Source: an uncultured Woeseiaceae bacterium
Lineage (GTDB): Bacteria > Pseudomonadota > Gammaproteobacteria > Steroidobacterales > Woeseiaceae
Direction: 5' to 3'
Assembly: GCA_945788625.1 (NCBI GenBank)
Contig: CALZMQ010000045.1
Coordinates: forward strand, 1-33,797
DNA length: 33,797 nt
Below, one piece after another: positions 30,271 through 33,797 of this stretch. Made by a program: the position numbers and the translations under genes. The first letter of the stretch is position 1. Each line of letters opens with the position of its first letter. The notes under the pieces were generated by a model that saw only the letters and a program-made list of their open reading frames with translations, had not been told where the DNA came from and ran no database searches.

Positions 30271-31374
30271 ATGAGCCTGCCGGCCTATCTTCTGGCACAG
30301 ATCTCTGCGGAGACCGAATTTCTGCGTCTCGCCGACGGCTTCCGGCTCGAGTGCGGAGAGACGCTCCGCGAGGTCGACATTGCCTACCGGACCTGGGGCG
30401 ATCCGGCCAATGCCGCCGCGAACGCGATTCTAATTTGCCATGCGCTCACGGGTTCGGCAGATGTCGAGGCCTGGTGGCCGAACATCATTGGGCCCGGCAA
30501 GACATTCGATCCGAGACACGACTTCATTATCTGCGCAAATATCCTCGGCAGCTGCTACGGCACGACGGGACCCGTCAGCCTGCACCCGCAGAGCGGCGAA
30601 CGCTATCGCGCCGATTTTCCGTGCGTATCCGTGCGCGACATGGTCGAACTCGAACGCATTTTGCTGGACAAACTGGGTGTCGGGCGGCTGGAACTCGTCA
30701 CGGGTCCGTCGCTCGGCGGCATGCAGGCACTCGAATGGGCCGCCTCCTATCCGGATCGTGTCGCCAGCGTCGTCCCGATCGGCGTCGGCGGACGCCACTC
30801 GGCGTGGTGCATCGGTGTCAGTGAAGCGCAACGCGCCGCGATTGCCGCGGATCCCAACTGGCTTGATGGCTACTACACGGATGACGCGCCGCCGGAAAAC
30901 GGTCTCGCGGCCGCGCGCATGATGGCGGTTTGCACCTACCGCAGCTGGCAAAGTTTCGAACAACGCTTCGGCAGGGATCGCCGCGACGACGACCAGTACC
31001 AGGTGCAGTCCTACCTCAGGTACCAGGGTGCGAAGATCAACCGTCGTTTCGACGCCAACACCTACGTGACGCTCACGCATGCTATGCACACGCACGACCT
31101 GTCCAGGGGCAGGGGAGACTATGTTGATGCGCTCAGGGCCATCGAGCAGCCCGCGCTGGTCGTGTCGGTAAGCACCGACGCCCTTTACCCGCCCGAGGAA
31201 CAGAAAGTACTGGCCGAGCTGCTCCCGGACGCGCGCTACGAGATACTGGAATCCGCGCACGGGCATGACGGGTTCCTGATCGAGACCGAGGCGCTGGGCG
31301 ACATGATCGCCCGTTTCCGCACCAAGAATCGAGCCGCGGCCCCGCTGCGCGTGGTCAGTTCAGGCAGCGAATAA
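30271..31374 (+). CDS. metX: Homoserine O-acyltransferase (MetX family)
   Basis: This alpha/beta-hydrolase acyltransferase of 367 residues activates homoserine, usually with acetyl-CoA or succinyl-CoA, for methionine synthesis. The nucleophile is S147 in GPSLGGMQALEW; D303 (STDALYPP) and H332 (GHDGFL) complete the triad. CHALTGSADV and GSCYGTTGP shape the oxyanion and acyl site. Some MetX proteins from Xanthomonas-like bacteria act on serine, and sequence alone does not settle acyl donor or acceptor here. It is in one operon with the damaged metB under the SAM riboswitch. Its 3' end overlaps leuB by 20 bp tail to tail. Confidence 0.93.
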   Translation: MSLPAYLLAQISAETEFLRLADGFRLECGETLREVDIAYRTWGDPANAAANAILICHALTGSADVEAWWPNIIGPGKTFDPRHDFIICANILGSCYGTTGPVSLHPQSGERYRADFPCVSVRDMVELERILLDKLGVGRLELVTGPSLGGMQALEWAASYPDRVASVVPIGVGGRHSAWCIGVSEAQRAAIAADPNWLDGYYTDDAPPENGLAAARMMAVCTYRSWQSFEQRFGRDRRDDDQYQVQSYLRYQGAKINRRFDANTYVTLTHAMHTHDLSRGRGDYVDALRAIEQPALVVSVSTDALYPPEEQKVLAELLPDARYEILESAHGHDGFLIETEALGDMIARFRTKNRAAAPLRVVSSGSE

Positions 31375-32416
31375 TTTCGTCCGTCATCTCTGATGTCGAC
31401 ACAGGCGCCTGATCCGGGCGCGCGATGTCGGCCGTTCGTGCACCACCACTGATCGCTGCGCTGACGGCAGACTCGACTGCGGCAGCCTCCGACTCGAGCG
31501 CCAGGCTGTGACGCAACAGCATCGCGGCACTGGCAATTGCACCACAGGGATTTGCAATGCCACGGCCGGCGATGTCCGGTGCGGAGCCATGGATGGGTTC
31601 GTACAGCCCGCGTGCCGTGTCGCCCAGCGACGCCGACGGCAGCATACCGAGGGAACCCGCGAGCATGGATGCCTCATCGGTGAGGATGTCGCCGAACATG
31701 TTCTCGGTCACGATCACGTCGAAATCGGCGGGTCGGCGCAACAGGTGCATCGCGGCCGCATCGACCAGCAGTGTCTCGACTTCGATGTCGGGGAACTCTG
31801 CGGCCATGATGCGATCGGTGACATCGCGCCAGAGGCGTGACGTTTCGAGTACGTTGGCCTTGTCCACAGAGCAAAGCCTGCCGCGGCGATCAGCGGCAAG
31901 CCTGGCCGCGACACGCACAATGCGTTCGATCTCGTGTGTGTGATAGATGCATAAATCGCTGGCTTTGGATTCGCTGCGCGTTTTCTCGCCGAAATAGATG
32001 CCGCCGGTCAGTTCACGCACAACCAGCAGGTCCACACCGTCGAGTATCTCGGCTTTGAGCGGCGAGGCTCCCGCGAGTTCGTCATGTACGCTGACCGGAC
32101 GTATGTTGGCGTATACGCCCAGCGCGGAACGCAGCTTGAGGAGTCCCTGTTCGGGCCGTACGGCTGCATTGGGATCGGACCATTTAGGGCCGCCCACTGC
32201 GCCAAGCAACACGGCGTGGGCAGTCTCGCACGCGTCGATCGTGGCCTGCGGCAGCGGCTCGCCGGTTGTATCGATCGCGGCTCCGCCAATCAGTTGTTCG
32301 CTGAATTCGAATTGGTGCTCGAATTTGCGCGCTACGGCTGCCAGGACCCGCCGTGCGCACTCGGTTACATCCGGGCCGATCCCGTCGCCCGGCAGGAGAA
32401 CAATCACGGCTTCCAT
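31355..32416 (-). CDS. leuB: 3-isopropylmalate dehydrogenase
   Basis: This NAD-dependent beta-decarboxylating dehydrogenase of leucine synthesis has 353 residues from the ATG at 32416; the longer open frame upstream is non-homologous and lies over leuD. It shows LLPGDGIGPDV, substrate arginines in LKLRSALGVYANIRP and VVRELTGGIYFGE, the catalytic Lys in DKANVL, metal aspartates in TENMFGDILTDEASM (D243, D247), and the NAD loop EPIHGSAPDIAG. VDAAAMHLL replaces the common VDNAAMQLV. It overlaps leuD by 13 bp. Confidence 0.96.
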   Translation of the reverse strand: MEAVIVLLPGDGIGPDVTECARRVLAAVARKFEHQFEFSEQLIGGAAIDTTGEPLPQATIDACETAHAVLLGAVGGPKWSDPNAAVRPEQGLLKLRSALGVYANIRPVSVHDELAGASPLKAEILDGVDLLVVRELTGGIYFGEKTRSESKASDLCIYHTHEIERIVRVAARLAADRRGRLCSVDKANVLETSRLWRDVTDRIMAAEFPDIEVETLLVDAAAMHLLRRPADFDVIVTENMFGDILTDEASMLAGSLGMLPSASLGDTARGLYEPIHGSAPDIAGRGIANPCGAIASAAMLLRHSLALESEAAAVESAVSAAISGGARTADIARPDQAPVSTSEMTDEIIRCLN

Positions 32417-32988
32417 GCGCGGGACTCCTCGAATGCCTCGATGCTGCCGAGTTGCTGGCGGAGGAACCCAAGCTGGTCGATTCCCTCGACCAGGCAATAC
32501 CTGGCGAAGCCATCGATCGGAAAACCGACGGCGGTTCCGTCGGGCAGCGTCACTGTTGCGTTTTTGACATCGACAACCAGCTCGGCAGCCGGGTTTTCCA
32601 GTAACCAGCCGTGATTTGCCCTGTCGAGGACGATCGGGACGAGGCCGTTTTTCAACGCATTGTTGCGGAAGATATCGGCGATCTCGGTCGAAATGACCGC
32701 TTGAAAGCCGTAGTCGAGCAGCGCCCACGGCGCATGTTCGCGTGACGAGCCGCAACCGAAATTATTGCCGGCCACGAGAATGCGGCAATCCCGGGAATCC
32801 GCCTGGTTGAGCGGGAAGTCCGCCTTCTCGCTGCCGTCTTCGTTGTAGCGAAGGTCATAAAAGACGCTCTTACCGAGGCCTTCGCGCGACGTCGTGGTGA
32901 GAAAGCGAGCAGCGATTATCTGGTCGGTGTCGATGTCTTTTGTCGGCAGAACGACAGTGCGCGACTCGATTCGCTCAATACGCTTCAT
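32404..32988 (-). CDS. leuD: 3-isopropylmalate dehydratase small subunit
   Basis: LeuD is the swivelling domain of isopropylmalate isomerase and pairs with LeuC. The 194 residues include TKDIDTDQIIAARFL, the substrate loop NNFGCGSSREHAPWAL, and VISTEIADIFRNNALKNG. The start is the ATG overlapping the leuC stop (ATGA). Slightly shorter than the E. coli protein but complete. Confidence 0.96.
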   Translation of the reverse strand: MKRIERIESRTVVLPTKDIDTDQIIAARFLTTTSREGLGKSVFYDLRYNEDGSEKADFPLNQADSRDCRILVAGNNFGCGSSREHAPWALLDYGFQAVISTEIADIFRNNALKNGLVPIVLDRANHGWLLENPAAELVVDVKNATVTLPDGTAVGFPIDGFARYCLVEGIDQLGFLRQQLGSIEAFEESRAWKP

Positions 32989-33797
32989 GACAGAGTCCTC
33001 GCATCGGTGACGCGACCACGAACCGCCGAGGCGGCGGCAGTCGCCGGACTCGCGAGTACCGTGCGCGCTCCTATCCCCTGGCGCCCCTCGAAGTTGCGGT
33101 TGCTGGTGCTGACACTGAGCTGGCCGGGCCGCGCAATGTCGCCGTTCATGCCGATGCACATCGAACAGCCGGCTTCGCGCCATTCGGCCCCGGCGGCGAG
33201 GATGACCTGGTCCAAACCCCTCGATTCGGCTTCGTTCTTGACCTGCTGCGAGCCCGGCACGACCAGCATGCGTACGCCGTCAGCAACCTTGCGCCCCTCG
33301 AGAATTTTGGCCGCCTCCTCGATATCCGACAGCCGGCCGTTCGTGCAGCTACCGACGAAGACCACGTCGACCGGGCTGTCGGTCATGGGCTTGCCCGACT
33401 CGACCCGCATGTAATCGAGCGCCTTGCGAAAACTCGGGTCCGAGCCGCCGTCGGGCACCGGGTCATTGATACCGATGACCATGCCGGGGTTGGTGCCGAA
33501 AGTGACCATGGGCTGCATCCGTCCGGCGTCCAGAGTGACTGACCGGTCGAATACTGCGCCTGCGTCGCTGTGCAGCCCCCTCCACCTTGCGACAGCCGCG
33601 TCCCAATCGCCACCCTGAGGTGCGCTTGGGCGTCCATCGAGGTACTCGAACGTCGTCTCGTCGGGGGCGATCATTCCGGCGCGGGCGCCGGCTTCGATCG
33701 ACATATTGCAGATTGTCATTCGGCCTTCCATATCGAGCGCAGTAATCGCGTCGCCACGATACTCGATTACGTGGCCCGTGCCGCCGTCGACTCCTAT
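32985..33797 (-). CDS. leuC: 3-isopropylmalate dehydratase large subunit, 3' part (cut by window edge)
   Basis: The open frame runs to the last base of the window, where it reads IGVDGGTGHVIEY, so the 5' half (about 200 residues) lies outside. The visible 270 residues cover the aconitase-like Fe-S region, with one ligand Cys in GSCTNGR and two in CSMCIGMN. MEGRMTICNMSIEAGARAG is diagnostic of LeuC. Order leuC-leuD-leuB with short overlaps marks one operon transcribed leftward. Confidence 0.96.
   Translation of the reverse strand: MGVDGGTGHVIEYRGDAITALDMEGRMTICNMSIEAGARAGMIAPDETTFEYLDGRPSAPQGGDWDAAVARWRGLHSDAGAVFDRSVTLDAGRMQPMVTFGTNPGMVIGINDPVPDGGSDPSFRKALDYMRVESGKPMTDSPVDVVFVGSCTNGRLSDIEEAAKILEGRKVADGVRMLVVPGSQQVKNEAESRGLDQVILAAGAEWREAGCSMCIGMNGDIARPGQLSVSTSNRNFEGRQGIGARTVLASPATAAASAVRGRVTDARTLS

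Noticed and set aside
1..33797. CRISPR arrays, insertion sequences, toxin-antitoxin or phage-defence modules
   Set aside because: No spaced repeat array, transposase, integrase or recognisable defence gene was seen on either strand.

Overview
This window looks like a chromosomal segment of a GC-rich gammaproteobacterium. The protein sequences match gammaproteobacterial types for UvrB, PheS, the infC-rpmI-rplT-pheS-pheT-ihfA block and the fused HisB. The fused aspartokinase/diaminopimelate decarboxylase (LysAC), the TrpR-like regulator heading the his operon and the SAM-I riboswitch in a met operon all recall Xanthomonadales and neighbouring deep-branching lineages. That placement is inference; no rRNA is present. 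Nearly all of the window is core metabolism and translation. No transposase, integrase, phage gene or CRISPR array was seen.

Layout. 1-3.4 kb: tRNA-Asn, a class I aminotransferase (minus strand) and a tightly divergent uvrB. 3.5-9.2 kb: tRNA-Val, then infC, rpmI, rplT, pheS, pheT, ihfA and a MerR-type gene, closed by tRNA-Pro and a terminator. infC starts at ATC and has no thrS before it. 9.2-11.1 kb: a partial duplication of the tRNA-Pro end and its terminator, then on the minus strand a nucleotide-cyclase-like gene followed by an encapsulin-type mini-ferritin (EncFtn) with no encapsulin beside it. 11.1-17.6 kb (plus): a threonine dehydratase-like enzyme overlapping an FAD-linked oxidase, a membrane Ser/Thr kinase with Calx-beta-like repeats, and ilvD. 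17.6-21.1 kb: a leader with a strong terminator hairpin immediately before lysAC, then a GST-fold gene. 21.1-28.8 kb (minus): a compact his operon in the order TrpR-like regulator, hisG, D, C, B, H, A, F, E, then a small exported protein. 28.8-31.4 kb (plus): a near-perfect palindrome between the divergent his and met units, a SAM-I riboswitch, a deletion-damaged metB and an intact metX. 31.4-33.8 kb (minus): leuB, leuD and the 3' part of leuC, cut by the window edge.

How it fits together. The right two thirds is an amino-acid biosynthesis neighbourhood covering Ile/Val, Lys, His, Met and Leu. Genes are packed with 4-nt ATGA/GTGA overlaps that indicate translational coupling. Regulation appears to be local and varied: a TrpR-like repressor with its own palindrome for his, a SAM riboswitch for met, and a probable attenuator for lysAC.

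The main unusual points are: hisF appears to begin at ATT; the his cluster encodes HisE without HisI; the SAM-riboswitch-controlled metB has lost an internal segment and its reading frame; the lysAC terminator sits too close to the start codon to be anything but in its leader; a cyclase-like gene is paired with an orphan EncFtn; and a tRNA-Pro 3' end plus terminator is repeated 139 bp downstream.
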